A stretch of DNA of 64,000 nt from Palsa-1392 sp036493915 (lineage in GTDB: Bacteria > Verrucomicrobiota > Verrucomicrobiia > Chthoniobacterales > UBA10450), in contig DASXPA010000137.1 in NCBI GenBank assembly GCA_036493915.1, positions 1 through 64,000 of the forward strand, written 5' to 3'. Shown here piece by piece: positions 50,530 to 59,615 of the stretch. Every line of letters starts with the position of its first letter. Within the stretch, counting starts at the first letter, position 1. Under the pieces are notes generated by a model. That model did not search any database. It was given only the letters and a program-made list of their open reading frames with translations, and was not told where the DNA came from. A program made the position numbers and the translations under genes.

Positions 50530-52791
50530 CTAAAACGCGCTTCGAGTCAGTGCCCAGGTGAGCTGGTCGGGCACCACCGACGTTCCGTGCGCGGCGGCCT
50601 CGGGGACAGAAAATGAGAGATAGTCCTGCGCCCCGTTTACATTGCCCGCCAACCATGCGCTCGTCGCGATCGCGGGGTCGAGGCTATTGCTGAGCAGTCG
50701 CGCGTCGCTGCTGACATGCAGACTGCCGATATTGTTGTTTGTGACGAGAGAGGCTCCATTCGGTAAAAGAATCACGATTCCTTCGCCTGCCTGGGTCGAA
50801 GTATTCTCGGTCGGGTTCGGGAGAGCCGCGGCGGAGCCCTCTAACGGCACGACGCCCCCTTGTGCGCCGAAATACGGATCGCTGCACGTGACCTTGGTGA
50901 TGGAGAGGGCGTCCAGGTTGTTCACCCCGGCGGCCAACGTTTTGAACTCGATCGTTACGTTGAAACTCTTGTTGCCGTTCACGCGAACGGTTTGCTGGGT
51001 CGAATCAAGGTACTCATAATGATACTTCGCGTTGAATTGACCGAAGTAAGTGCCTTCGTAGATCGAAGGCGCGAAGACTCCGTTCCCCACCGCGATCATG
51101 GCGACCGCGGCGATGCCCGGATCGGCGTCGCTTCGCGCCGCGATCGTGACCGGCCCTGGCGGCGGCGTGGTCGGCGCCAGATAAACGCCGGTCGCCGAAA
51201 TAGTGCCGACGGTGCTGTTGCCGCCCGGTATTCCATTCACGCTCCAGACCACGCCGGTATTCGCCGTGCCATCCAGTCCGAGGCCGAAAGCCTGCCTACC
51301 GCCGGGAACCACCGCGACCGAAGTGGGCGAGATGGCGAGCGAAAGCGGGAGTGTGGTCTGCGGCAACCGAAATACCTCCACCAATGCGACACCGGTGGTA
51401 TTGTTTTTCCCGCGAATGATCGCGGTGTAATTGCCGGGATTTAATGTGGCTACGATTGCGCTCTCCATGTTACTCGAAGGCGCGACGCCGGTCTGGCTGA
51501 TTTCCGTTTGCTGCGAGTCTTTCCAATTGTCGTTGGCGACGATCAGCTGGCCGGTCGCGTCGTGCAGTTCCAACACCGGATCGGCCAATGTCCCGGCCAC
51601 CCCAGCGGAGGCGAGCGACGGTCCGAGGCCCCGAATGATCACGCGTTGCGCCGACGCGCCCTGAACGATGAAACCGCCGATCATCACGTTATCATCCTCC
51701 TCGACGCGACCGCGCGTGGAGATGTTGGCCAGGTCGTTATCTGAGGAACTGGCGAGATCGTAGGCCTCGACCAGGCCGACGCCGGTGGCGCCATGGGTTC
51801 CGCGGACGATCGCAGTGTAGTTGCCCGGCGGGAGGGTGGCGATGAGCGCACTTTCGCGTGGGTCGGTAGGAGCCACGCCTGTCGCCCGCACATTGATCGC
51901 GTCGGTGTCCTGCCAGTTATCGTTCGACTTGATGAGGACGCCGTTGCGGTTGTAAAGCTTCAGCGTCGGATCGGCCAGCGCATCGGTAACGCCTGCCGCT
52001 GCCAGCGAAGGTCCGATCGCGCGCACGATCACATTTATCGGCGTGGCGCCCTGAACGATGAGACCGCCGATGAGAACATTGTCGCCGGTCTCCACTCGCA
52101 GGCGCGTGGAGATATTAGCGAGGCGGGCGAGCGATATCGGCGGGCCGTAAAGGCTTTGCGCACCGTCGACATCATCCTGCGCCAGCGTGTCCAGATCGCT
52201 CGGTGCGAAATTCATCTGCGCGGTAGCGTGTTGCGGCGGGTTGCCGCGATCGGGATAGTCAAGCCCGAGAACGCGGCCGAATTCGCGTAGCGCTACGCGG
52301 CGAAAATCAAAGAGCGTTCCGCCGCCGCTCGCGGTTCGAAGGGGGCCGCGATACGAGTTATAAGGGAAGTGATTGTTAAAAATCACATCCGACTCTGTGA
52401 TGTGACCATCCGCTGCCGTCGTGATTACGGTCAGCGCCGCCACGTCGCTCCCGAAGCTGCCGAATGGTGTAGTGGAGTCGAAATAAACTGAGTTCTTTCC
52501 GTCTCCCGCGACGCGCGGAATCGTCGAGTCTCGTACCACCTTGAATCGCGCCCGGCCGAGCACCTCGTTCCAGATCGCGAGCGCGCTTTCGGCGGCCGGT
52601 CCCCATGTTGTGTTACCGTCCAGCAGCGTCGTGCCTCCCGTGTCCCCGAGCTGGAGTTGCATCACGATATCTCCATCGGCCCAGCCGAGTGTGGGGGTGC
52701 CGTTCGATCGCGCGATGCGAAATGCTTCTGTCTGTAAGGATCCGGCGAGCAAGACGATCGCCGTTAATGAGCCTGGATGCCGGAATTTCAT
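50530..52791 (-). CDS. Secreted matrixin-like pseudo-metalloprotease with verrucomicrobial repeat domains
   Basis: A 753-aa exported protein. A signal peptide (LTAIVLLAGSLQTEAF) is followed by a matrixin-like domain (about residues 30-220) with SALAIWNEVL, ITESDVIFNN and the zinc-site region VALREFGRVLGLDYPD. In active relatives that site reads HEFGHVLGLDHP: all three zinc-binding histidines are changed here (R, R and Y), each explicable by one base transition (codons CGC, CGC and TAT). The catalytic glutamate remains. Two repeat domains of about 120 residues follow (ANISTRLRVETGDNVLIGGL and ANISTRGRVEEDDNVMIGGF), then an Ig-like segment (ISPTSVAVVPGGRQAFGLGL) and a beta-rich C-terminal part. 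It probably binds rather than cleaves. No exact dispersed 9-mer occurs in this 2.3-kb gene. It lies between relics of the symporter and ogg genes. Confidence 0.85.
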   Translation of the reverse strand: MKFRHPGSLTAIVLLAGSLQTEAFRIARSNGTPTLGWADGDIVMQLQLGDTGGTTLLDGNTTWGPAAESALAIWNEVLGRARFKVVRDSTIPRVAGDGKNSVYFDSTTPFGSFGSDVAALTVITTAADGHITESDVIFNNHFPYNSYRGPLRTASGGGTLFDFRRVALREFGRVLGLDYPDRGNPPQHATAQMNFAPSDLDTLAQDDVDGAQSLYGPPISLARLANISTRLRVETGDNVLIGGLIVQGATPINVIVRAIGPSLAAAGVTDALADPTLKLYNRNGVLIKSNDNWQDTDAINVRATGVAPTDPRESALIATLPPGNYTAIVRGTHGATGVGLVEAYDLASSSDNDLANISTRGRVEEDDNVMIGGFIVQGASAQRVIIRGLGPSLASAGVAGTLADPVLELHDATGQLIVANDNWKDSQQTEISQTGVAPSSNMESAIVATLNPGNYTAIIRGKNNTTGVALVEVFRLPQTTLPLSLAISPTSVAVVPGGRQAFGLGLDGTANTGVVWSVNGIPGGNSTVGTISATGVYLAPTTPPPGPVTIAARSDADPGIAAVAMIAVGNGVFAPSIYEGTYFGQFNAKYHYEYLDSTQQTVRVNGNKSFNVTIEFKTLAAGVNNLDALSITKVTCSDPYFGAQGGVVPLEGSAAALPNPTENTSTQAGEGIVILLPNGASLVTNNNIGSLHVSSDARLLSNSLDPAIATSAWLAGNVNGAQDYLSFSVPEAAAHGTSVVPDQLTWALTRSAF

Positions 52792-53033
52792 GGGCTGGGA
52801 AAGCCGCCGGTTCGATCTACTGAGTTGGACCAGGTCAAGATTGATGTGCTGCGATGTCCCGCCTTGCGGTCAGCTGCAGGCCTTCGGCAGAAAGCGCGGC
52901 GATTTCTAGATAGCATTTGCTGCGCCAGGCAGCGCTGGCTCCGGATTCTGGATGGCTTCGCGCTTTACTGCCGTCGTTATCGCTCTCGCGGCGCTTGCTC
53001 TCTTACACCGATCACTGGGGGTGGCTCCCAGGC
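52792..53033. other. Intergenic leader of the matrixin-like gene
   Basis: No gene or repeat family was recognised in these 242 bases. Open frames are short and unlike known proteins. The promoter of the minus-strand gene at 52791 must lie here. The sequence joins the ogg relic at the dispersed 9-mer copy at 53034. Confidence 0.4.
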
Positions 53034-53163
53034 TCGTTAGGCATGCCAGCGCGGCTGCCCCGCATGAAGCGCAAAGCCGCGGCAATAGCTGCGCGCCGCA
53101 TGCATCGCGGGTAAGCGCGAGATCGAATTTCGGACGCCTGAGCTCGCGAGAGTTCTTTGCCAT
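53034..53163 (-). pseudogene. Relic of the ogg glycosylase gene
   Basis: On the + strand, CCAGCGCGGCTGCCCCGCAT and the bases to about 53111 align with the middle of ogg at about 49800-49862 (for example GCCGCGGCAATA, CTGCGCGCCG and GCATCGCGGG in both). From about 53112 the copy jumps to the ogg 5' end: GCGCGAGATCGAA is shared with 50060. It ends at the start codon CAT (53161-53163), where the translation MAKNSRELRRPKFDLALT matches the true ogg start MAKSARKLVAIPAPDFDLAL. About 190 bases between these parts are missing, and the 3' half of the gene is absent. Confidence 0.75.
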
Positions 53164-53173
53164 CTCCTACCTT

Positions 53174-53445
53174 GTCATTCTGAGGGAGCGAGGAACCCGG
53201 CGAATTATCGCGAGTTTCGTCTGGCCTTGCGTTGTCGCGAATGGCTCGTGAGAGTCCTTAAAAAACTCAGGACAGGCTCTTGGTTCCGTTGCCAATGACG
53301 TGGTTGCATCACCGCCTGTTGTAGGGCGACCGCTCCGGTTGTGGGGTTTCGTGAACTCTGGACAGGCGAAGCGCCCGCCCTACAATCTGGCGTCATCCGC
53401 ACGAATAATTACGCCCCTGTGTTCGGGGTTCGTTAGGATGACAGG
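53174..53445. repeat. Composite repeat: GTCATTCTGA element interrupted by a second repeat
   Basis: The left end GTCATTCTGAGGGAGCGAGG and the right end GTTAGGATGACAG (about 53432-53445) are the two ends of the family element. Inside, from about 53260 to 53420, lie other repeats, including TTGTAGGGCGACCGCTC at 53319-53335 (also at 6648) and its partner GCCCGCCCTACAA at about 53373. So a second repeat has inserted into the first. The remaining bases to 53517 match 50240-50310. Confidence 0.65.
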
Positions 53446-53517
53446 TTATCGCGCCTCCCCTTCGGCTCATTGGGAAATTCCTTGGCGCTTCCTGGAAATT
53501 CTGGCAGCTAACAACCC

Positions 53518-55368
53518 GTGGATGTGCGCCTCTTGATCGATAGCGGAGTTCTCCTTCTCTACTTTTGCGTCATCATCTTCATCGGCCTGCGTATGGGCCG
53601 GAAGGAAGACAACCTCGAGGATTTCGCTCTCGGTGGCCGGCGCATTCCCTGGTGGGCGGTGCTCGCTTCCATCATCGCCGCGGAGACGAGCGCGGGGACT
53701 TTCTTCGGAACGCCCGGCGAAGGCTTTGCGCTTCGCAATTACACCTATCTCCAACTCGCCCTCGGCACGATTCTCGCGCGCATTCTCGTCAGTTACATCT
53801 TCATCAAGCCCTACTACGACTACAAGGTCTTCTCGATCTACGAATACCTGACCGTACGCTTCGGCCCCCGTTCGAAGAATTCCGCATCCGCCGTCTTCAT
53901 GATCACGCGCCTGCTCGCTTCCGGGGCGCGCCTCTACGTCGCCGCGATCGCGCTCGCGCTCGCCTACGAGATGATCAGTGGCACCCGGCCGGATCAAATT
54001 CAAACGCTGCTCATCTACGTCAGCGCCTGCATTGTCATTGTTATCCTGACAGCGATCTACACCACCCTCGGCGGGATCAAAGCCGTCATTTGGACCGATT
54101 TCATCCAGGCTTCCATCATGATGGGAAGCGCGCTCGTTGCGCTCGGCTTGCTCTATTCCGCCATCCCCGGCGGCTGGGACGAAATCGTTAGGCGGACCGG
54201 CGGCTTTCACCTCCACGACTTCATCACTACCGGGCTCGATCCGGCGAAACATGGTTGGGCGAAAATCGTCGGCATGTTCGGGATCGAATACACGATCTTC
54301 GCCGGCCTTTTCGGTTCCACCTTTATCACCATGGGCACGCACGGAACCGACCAGGACATGGTGCAACGGATGCTCACTGCGCCCGACGTGCGCCGCAGTC
54401 GCCGCTCCCTCATTCTCTCCGGGCTGGCCGATATTCCGATCGCCTTCACCTTTCTCAGCATCGGCCTCCTCCTCTGGGTTTATTACCAGGCGCACCCCGA
54501 CCCCACCCTTTCAAAAACGCCTAACGAGACTTTCTGCCATTTCATCCTTTATCAGATGCCAGTCGGTCTGCGCGGGCTGCTCCTCGCGGGAATCTTCGCC
54601 ACCACCATGGGCTCGCTCAGCACCGCGCTCAACGCGCTCGCTACCAGCTTCACGCGCGATTGGTATCAGCCCTACATCAACCGCACCGCGGGCGAAGCGC
54701 AAAGCCTGCGGGCCGTCCGCTGGGCAACGGTCGGATTTGCCATTCTCATGATCGCTGTCGCCTCCGCGACCTCTTATTGCGTGATCATTTTGCCGAATGT
54801 TCGTATCATTCCGATCGCACTCGGTATCTTCGGCTATACTTATGGATCGCTTCTCGGCATTTTCTTCTGTGGCATGCTCACGAAAACCCGTGGGAGCGAT
54901 CGAGTTAATCCCGTCGCCATGGTCGCCGGATTTCTCTTCGTCGCTCTCATCAGCAACTTGCCTAATGACATCGCACATGTCTTCGGGACACAGCTTTATA
55001 CCCCGCCGAGCTGGTTCCCGATCATGGCCTTCCCGTGGTGGATCTGCTTCGGGACGATCGTCACTTTTCTGATCGCCGTTATGTTCAAGCCCAAGCGCAC
55101 CGCCGTTCCGGCGAAAAAACCGTTGGTTCTGTCCGAGCAATCGTCGCCTCGGCCCAGGAAGCCGTCCGCTCTGTCCGAGCAATCGTCGCCTCGGCCCAAG
55201 AAACCGTCCGCTCTGTTCAAGAAACCGTCCGCTCTGTTCGAGCGACTGTCCGCCCGTTTCAAGCGTCGCCGACGGAAGCGTCGTCGGCGCTCGGGCTCGA
55301 TCACAGTCCCATTGGCCATGCCCAAAAAATCGCTGCCGAAGCGATCATTCAAGAAAGAGGCGGACTGA
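53518..55368 (+). CDS. Sodium/solute symporter (SSS family)
   Basis: A 616-aa membrane transporter with about 13 helices. It begins (GTG start) VDVRLLIDSGVLLLYFCVII, then RKEDNLEDFALGGRRIPWWA, VLASIIAAETSAGTFFGTPG (typical SSS helix-1 region), TAIYTTLGGIKAVIWTDFIQ and FATTMGSLSTALNALATSFT. The substrate (sugar, amino acid or other) is not readable. After the last helix (WICFGTIVTFLIAVMF) comes a basic tail with a 42-base tandem repeat (LSEQSSPRPRKPSA twice, then half units), which is unusual. The same GTG and the bases before it occur in a relic at 50262-50400. The SDR gene follows; another frame overlapping the tail ends in its start codon. Confidence 0.88.
   Translation: MDVRLLIDSGVLLLYFCVIIFIGLRMGRKEDNLEDFALGGRRIPWWAVLASIIAAETSAGTFFGTPGEGFALRNYTYLQLALGTILARILVSYIFIKPYYDYKVFSIYEYLTVRFGPRSKNSASAVFMITRLLASGARLYVAAIALALAYEMISGTRPDQIQTLLIYVSACIVIVILTAIYTTLGGIKAVIWTDFIQASIMMGSALVALGLLYSAIPGGWDEIVRRTGGFHLHDFITTGLDPAKHGWAKIVGMFGIEYTIFAGLFGSTFITMGTHGTDQDMVQRMLTAPDVRRSRRSLILSGLADIPIAFTFLSIGLLLWVYYQAHPDPTLSKTPNETFCHFILYQMPVGLRGLLLAGIFATTMGSLSTALNALATSFTRDWYQPYINRTAGEAQSLRAVRWATVGFAILMIAVASATSYCVIILPNVRIIPIALGIFGYTYGSLLGIFFCGMLTKTRGSDRVNPVAMVAGFLFVALISNLPNDIAHVFGTQLYTPPSWFPIMAFPWWICFGTIVTFLIAVMFKPKRTAVPAKKPLVLSEQSSPRPRKPSALSEQSSPRPKKPSALFKKPSALFERLSARFKRRRRKRRRRSGSITVPLAMPKKSLPKRSFKKEAD
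55129..55254 (+). repeat. Tandem repeat, 42-base units, in the symporter tail
   Basis: Two almost identical 42-base units (55129-55170 and 55171-55212) are followed by two 21-base half units (55213-55233 and 55234-55254). In the symporter frame they encode LSEQSSPRPRKPSA and shorter versions. In the third forward frame they encode a VRSVRAIVASAQE-type repeat. Confidence 0.85.
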
Positions 55369-55438
55369 CTGGCATCGGGTGCCTAACGATGGGCGTCCAC
55401 ACTGGCGCCGGCGTGCTCGTTCCCGCAGATTGTGGCGC

Positions 55439-56137
55439 ATGAAAACCGAACGGATCGCGCTCGTCACCGGCGCTAATAAAGGGATCGGCTTCGAAGTCGT
55501 ACGGCAGCTTGCTCGGATGGGTTTCCTCGTTTTTCTCGGCGCGCGTAACGTCGAGGCCGGCCGCGCCGCCGCCGCGAAACTCCGCGCCGAAGGCACGGTC
55601 GCGTTTCTCGAGATCGACGTCGCGAACGGCGAGAGCATCCGCCGGGCGGCCGAGGAGTTCTTGCATCATGCGGATCGCCTCGACCTGCTAATCAACAACG
55701 CGGGCATTTGCCTCGATGACGACAAGCGGGCGCTCACTATCACGCCGGAAATTTTTGAAAAGACCCTGCGCACGAACACGCTCGGGCCGTGGCTGGTCGC
55801 GCAAGCTTTCATCCCGCTGCTGGAGAAGAGCGCCACACCGCGCATCGTCAACGTCTCCAGTGGTGGCGGTCAGCTCGGTGGGGGCGCGGACGGTTGGGCC
55901 CCCGCTTATTGCGTCTCGAAGACGGCGTTGAATGGCGTCACTTCACAGCTTGCCGCTGCTGTGCCGCGATGCGCAGTCAACAGCATCTGCCCCGGCTGGG
56001 TCCGGACCGACATGGGCGGCGCGGGCGCCACCCGCTCGGTCGGCGAAGGTGCCTCCGACATCGTCTGGCTCGGGGCCGAAGCGCCGCACGACCTCACCGG
56101 CAAATTCATCAAGGACCGAAAAGTGATCCCGTGGTGA
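55439..56137 (+). CDS. Short-chain dehydrogenase/reductase
   Basis: A 232-aa NAD(P)H-dependent SDR. It starts MKTERIALVTGANKGIGFEV with cofactor motif TGANKGIG, then LEIDVANGES, LDLLINNAGICLDDD (NNAG), VNVSSGGGQLGGG (catalytic Ser) and the active-site Tyr and Lys in PAYCVSKTALNG, with CPGWVRTDMGG after it. It resembles carbonyl-reductase/YdaD-type SDRs, with no clear substrate. A longer frame from 55379 adds 20 unconserved residues. The start overlaps the stop of an alternative reading frame over the symporter tail (ATGA). Confidence 0.9.
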   Translation: MKTERIALVTGANKGIGFEVVRQLARMGFLVFLGARNVEAGRAAAAKLRAEGTVAFLEIDVANGESIRRAAEEFLHHADRLDLLINNAGICLDDDKRALTITPEIFEKTLRTNTLGPWLVAQAFIPLLEKSATPRIVNVSSGGGQLGGGADGWAPAYCVSKTALNGVTSQLAAAVPRCAVNSICPGWVRTDMGGAGATRSVGEGASDIVWLGAEAPHDLTGKFIKDRKVIPW

Positions 56138-56385
56138 TCGGCGAATACGGCGAGATCAGCGTCGTTAGCAGACCCACCTCGGGCGCGCCGCAAATCCAAG
56201 ACCTGCTCTTCAATCGCGGATTGTAGCGATCGTTGACTGCGCGACATCACCATCGCATGACGACGGAATGAGGACGATCATTGATCTACCTGGAACCCGA
56301 GTCAAAGCGCTCGATTCTGTCGAAAACACGTCGCAATACGCGCTCATCAAGTGATCCGGTGGAAACGTTTTCTGACGGTATCGCG

Positions 56386-56769
56386 TTACTGAATGAATCG
56401 GATCGTCATCGGGTAGCGATAGAACTTTCCGTCGCTCGCCTCGATGGCGGCGATGATGACGAAGACAGCGTTCAGAACCCAGAGGATTGCGAGAAAAACG
56501 AAGCCGATCAGGATCAGGCAAAAGACCGCGGCGACAACTTCGTAGATGAGCATCGAGATCTGGAAATTGAGGGCTTCCTTACCGTGCGCATCGATCTCAG
56601 GCGAATCGTCGCGCTTTGCCAGCCAGACGATCAGCGGTCCGAGAATGTGACCCGGGAAATGCAGAAAGACGCCGAGCAGCGCGCTGGCGTGGCAAAGGGC
56701 GTTCCAAGTCCGGACGTTAGTGAGAGCAGGAGCATTCACAGGCGGTGGTGTCGGGTAGGTGGTTTCCAT
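56386..56769 (-). CDS. DUF4870 family membrane protein
   Basis: A 127-aa membrane protein with the DUF4870/Tic20-like pattern: WNALCHASALLGVFLHFPGH, ILGPLIVWLAKRDDSPEIDA, HGKEALNFQISMLIYEVVAA and the final helices VFCLILIGFVFLAILWVLNA with VFVIIAAIEASDG. The conserved stretch H-G-K-E-A-L-N-F-Q is present. Function is unknown. Its 5' side is a 586-base gap. The 248 bases downstream (56138-56385) show no gene I can support. Confidence 0.85.
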   Translation of the reverse strand: METTYPTPPPVNAPALTNVRTWNALCHASALLGVFLHFPGHILGPLIVWLAKRDDSPEIDAHGKEALNFQISMLIYEVVAAVFCLILIGFVFLAILWVLNAVFVIIAAIEASDGKFYRYPMTIRFIQ

Positions 56770-57355
56770 GGTTCTAATGAATGGATGCAGCGAGCCTCGG
56801 ATTTGGATTCAAGAAAATCGCGGACCGTGGGCTCACTCGCCCTGAGGTTCGCAGCACATCTCTTTCGACGTCCTGCTCGGCGACTGCAGCACCAAAAGAG
56901 GTGTCCTTATTCGAGTGCGCCTCACGTAGCGTTGGAAGTCATTGCCGCGCGACAAACAATGCTTTGTCAAAATATCTTGAATCCAAAAGGACCGAATCAC
57001 GCATCCCATTCTCGAAAGCCATGAATACGATTACAACCAGGCCCTTCCTGACTATCAAGCTGGCGACACTTGTCGCACTCGCCCTGCTCCTGCTGATCCA
57101 AAGCATTTGATCGCTGCGCTTCGGCCAACCGAGACTCCTTAGGCTTACCCGCGACAGCGATGCTCGCCGGATTGCTCCCATTGGCCTTACCGCCGGGAGG
57201 TTGCTCTCCAGCGGCACCTCGACCGACCCGGTAGTATCGGTCGGAGGAAATTCGCTTCTTCCGACGCATGATACGGCGTGTCGGCGAGCAGCGCCGAAAC
57301 GCGGTAGAGTCAGCAAACCACTTTACGTGCCGTGGGAGGTCCACGATCTCTCCGC
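56770..57355. other. Intergenic region without a recognised gene
   Basis: This gap of 586 bases holds no family repeat that I recognise. A possible tiny gene, 57021-57110 on the + strand, encodes 29 residues (MNTITTRPFLTIKLATLVAL, then ALLLLIQSI), a single hydrophobic helix with GAAAG just upstream; it could be a small membrane peptide, a signal-peptide relic or chance. Promoters for both flanking genes must lie here. Confidence 0.4.
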
Positions 57356-57682
57356 ATGAAAACAATCATCCTCCTGACGATCTCGAATACTTTCATGAAC
57401 CTGGCGTGGTATGGGCATCTCAAGTTTCGCAAGGAGGCGCTCTGGGTGGTTATCCTCGCGAGCTGGGGGCTGGCGTTTTTCGAATACCTCTTCCAGGTGC
57501 CAGCAAACCGCATCGGCTCCTACGAGTGGACTGTCCCGCAGCTCAAGATTTTACAGGAATGCATTACGCTCGTCGTCTTCACGATCGTCGCCTACGCGCT
57601 CTTCCGGTCGCCCGTGAAATGGAACTACCTCGTCTCCTACGCACTCATTATCGGCGCCGTTTTCTTCGCCTTTAAATTCTGA
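57356..57682 (+). CDS. DMT-family small membrane protein (DUF486)
   Basis: A 108-aa protein with four helices: MKTIILLTISNTFMNLAWYG, ALWVVILASWGLAFFEYLFQ, ILQECITLVVFTIVAYALFR and NYLVSYALIIGAVFFAFKF, and the conserved segment VPANRIGSYEWTVPQLKILQ. This is the DUF486 pattern, related to drug/metabolite transporters, of unknown substrate. The start at 57356 (ATG) is preferred because the first conserved helix starts there; the longer frame adds eight residues. A near-copy of the dispersed 9-mer follows the stop at 57697. Confidence 0.9.
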   Translation: MKTIILLTISNTFMNLAWYGHLKFRKEALWVVILASWGLAFFEYLFQVPANRIGSYEWTVPQLKILQECITLVVFTIVAYALFRSPVKWNYLVSYALIIGAVFFAFKF

Positions 57683-57845
57683 AGCACCACGACGATTCGT
57701 TAGGGCACTGCACTTCACGCCATGCATTCTCCATCTGCGCGAGATATCGATCGTCACGGAAGCGAACGGGGAACTCCTCGAGCGGAAAATTCGCCAGTGT
57801 CATTCTTGCGCAGCACCTTGACCTGTTCGGGGTGAAGTCCTTCGT

Positions 57846-59615
57846 TCATTTTCTCTCGTCCGCCAACTTGATCCCGAGCTCTCGCAACTGCTTCGGTTCG
57901 ACGTCGCTGGGCGATTGCGACATCAGGTCCTGAGCGCGGTTGTTTTTCGGAAACGCCATCACCTCGCGAATCGATTGCTCGCCACAAATGAGCATGACAA
58001 GTCGGTCGAGGCCGAACGCGATCCCCCCATGCGGCGGTGCGCCTAACCGAAAGGCGCGCAGCAGATGTCCAAACTGCGATTGCTGCTGCTCCTCATTAAT
58101 CCCGAGAACGGCGAACATTTTCGCCTGCAACTCCGGCTCGTGAATCCGGATGCTGCCGCCGCCAATCTCGACGCCGTTGAGGACGACATCGTAGGCTTCG
58201 GCGCGCATTTCGCCGTATCGCTTCTCTTCGAGCAAAGGCAAGTCGTCGGCATGCGGACGCGTAAACGGATGATGGACGGCGTTCCACTTATTCTCCGCCG
58301 CATCGAGTTGCAGAAGGGGGAAATCGGTCACCCAGAGGAAGTCGAGCGTCTCCGAGTTTTTTGTCAGGTCTTGAATCTCCGCAACGCGCAGGCGCAGCCG
58401 GCCGAGGACCTCGCAAGCGATCTCCCATTTGTCAGAGCCAAAGAAAATGAGGTCGCCTTCTTCGAGCGCGAGCTTCGTTTGCAGCGCCTGCTTTTCCGCC
58501 TCGGAGAAGAACTTCACGATCGGCGACTTCCAATCGCCGTTTTCGATCTTGATGAAGGCGAGTCCTTTCGCGCCAAAGTTTTTCGCGATTGCCGTCATCT
58601 CGTCCGCCTGACCGATCGTGATGCCGGCAAATCCCTTGGCGTTGATTGCTTTCACCACGCCGCCGCTTTCGATGACGCTGCGGAAAAGTTTGAAGCCGCT
58701 CGCGCGAAAGTCTTCAGTGAAATCGACCAGCTGCATCCCGAAACGCCGATCGGGTTTATCGCTTCCGAAAGTTCCAACCGCTTCGGGATAAGTCAGACGC
58801 GAAAAAGGGGTCGGGATGTCGATGTCGCGCGCGGCTTTGAAGATCGCCGCGAGCATCCCTTCGGTGAGCGCGTAAATGTCATCCGGCCTGACGAATGAAG
58901 CTTCGATGTCGATCTGCGTGAATTCCGGCTGGCGATCGGCGCGCAGATCTTCGTCGCGAAAACACTTCGCGATCTGGAAATATTTCTCCACCCCGCCGAC
59001 CATGAGGAGCTGTTTGTATTGCTGGGGCGCCTGTGGGAGCGCGTAAAAGCGGCCCGGAAAAACGCGGCTCGGGACAAGAAAATCGCGCGCGCCTTCGGGC
59101 GTGCTCTTCGAGAGAATCGGTGTCTCAATTTCCACAAAACCCTGGTCGTCGAGGTAATCGCGGGTCGCTTTCGCCACGCGATGGCGGATGCGCAGATTGC
59201 GCGCGAGCTGTGGACGGCGCAGGTCGAAGTAGCGATGGGTCAGGCGGAGGTCTTCGTTTGAGACCTCTGCGTCGAGCGGGAAGGGGAGAACATCGGCGCG
59301 GTTCAAAATCGTTAGGCGCGCGGGCAGGACTTCGATGTCGCCGGTAGCGAGCTTCGGATTTTCCGTGCCAGCGAGGCGCGGGGCGACGCGGCCATCCACT
59401 TGAATGACATCTTCATCGCGGAGATGATGCGCTTCGGCGGCGACCTCGGCATTCTCTTCCGGGCGGAAGACGACCTGGGTCAGCCCTTCGCGATCGCGCA
59501 GGTCGATGAAAATGACACCGCCGTGATCGCGCCGCGAATGCACCCAGCCGGCGAGTTTAACCTGGTCGCCGATATTGGCCGCGCGGAGGGCGTTGCAATG
59601 GTGAGTGCGATACAT
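57846..59615 (-). CDS. aspS: Aspartyl-tRNA synthetase AspS
   Basis: A 589-aa class II synthetase. The N-terminal OB fold (LAGWVHSRRDHGGVIFIDLR) binds the anticodon; catalytic motifs are visible as motif 2 FRDEDLRADRQPEFTQIDIE and motif 3 GIAFGLDRLVMLICG, with the bacterial insertion domain (GEAT-like region) between. Motif 1 and LSKSTPEGARDFLVPSRV lie before motif 2. The start at 59615 (MYRTHHCNALRAANIGDQVK) gives the normal N-terminus; the longer frame adds 22 residues partly encoded by intergenic repeat-like DNA. hisS lies upstream in the same direction, 92 bases away. Confidence 0.97.
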   Translation of the reverse strand: MYRTHHCNALRAANIGDQVKLAGWVHSRRDHGGVIFIDLRDREGLTQVVFRPEENAEVAAEAHHLRDEDVIQVDGRVAPRLAGTENPKLATGDIEVLPARLTILNRADVLPFPLDAEVSNEDLRLTHRYFDLRRPQLARNLRIRHRVAKATRDYLDDQGFVEIETPILSKSTPEGARDFLVPSRVFPGRFYALPQAPQQYKQLLMVGGVEKYFQIAKCFRDEDLRADRQPEFTQIDIEASFVRPDDIYALTEGMLAAIFKAARDIDIPTPFSRLTYPEAVGTFGSDKPDRRFGMQLVDFTEDFRASGFKLFRSVIESGGVVKAINAKGFAGITIGQADEMTAIAKNFGAKGLAFIKIENGDWKSPIVKFFSEAEKQALQTKLALEEGDLIFFGSDKWEIACEVLGRLRLRVAEIQDLTKNSETLDFLWVTDFPLLQLDAAENKWNAVHHPFTRPHADDLPLLEEKRYGEMRAEAYDVVLNGVEIGGGSIRIHEPELQAKMFAVLGINEEQQQSQFGHLLRAFRLGAPPHGGIAFGLDRLVMLICGEQSIREVMAFPKNNRAQDLMSQSPSDVEPKQLRELGIKLADERK

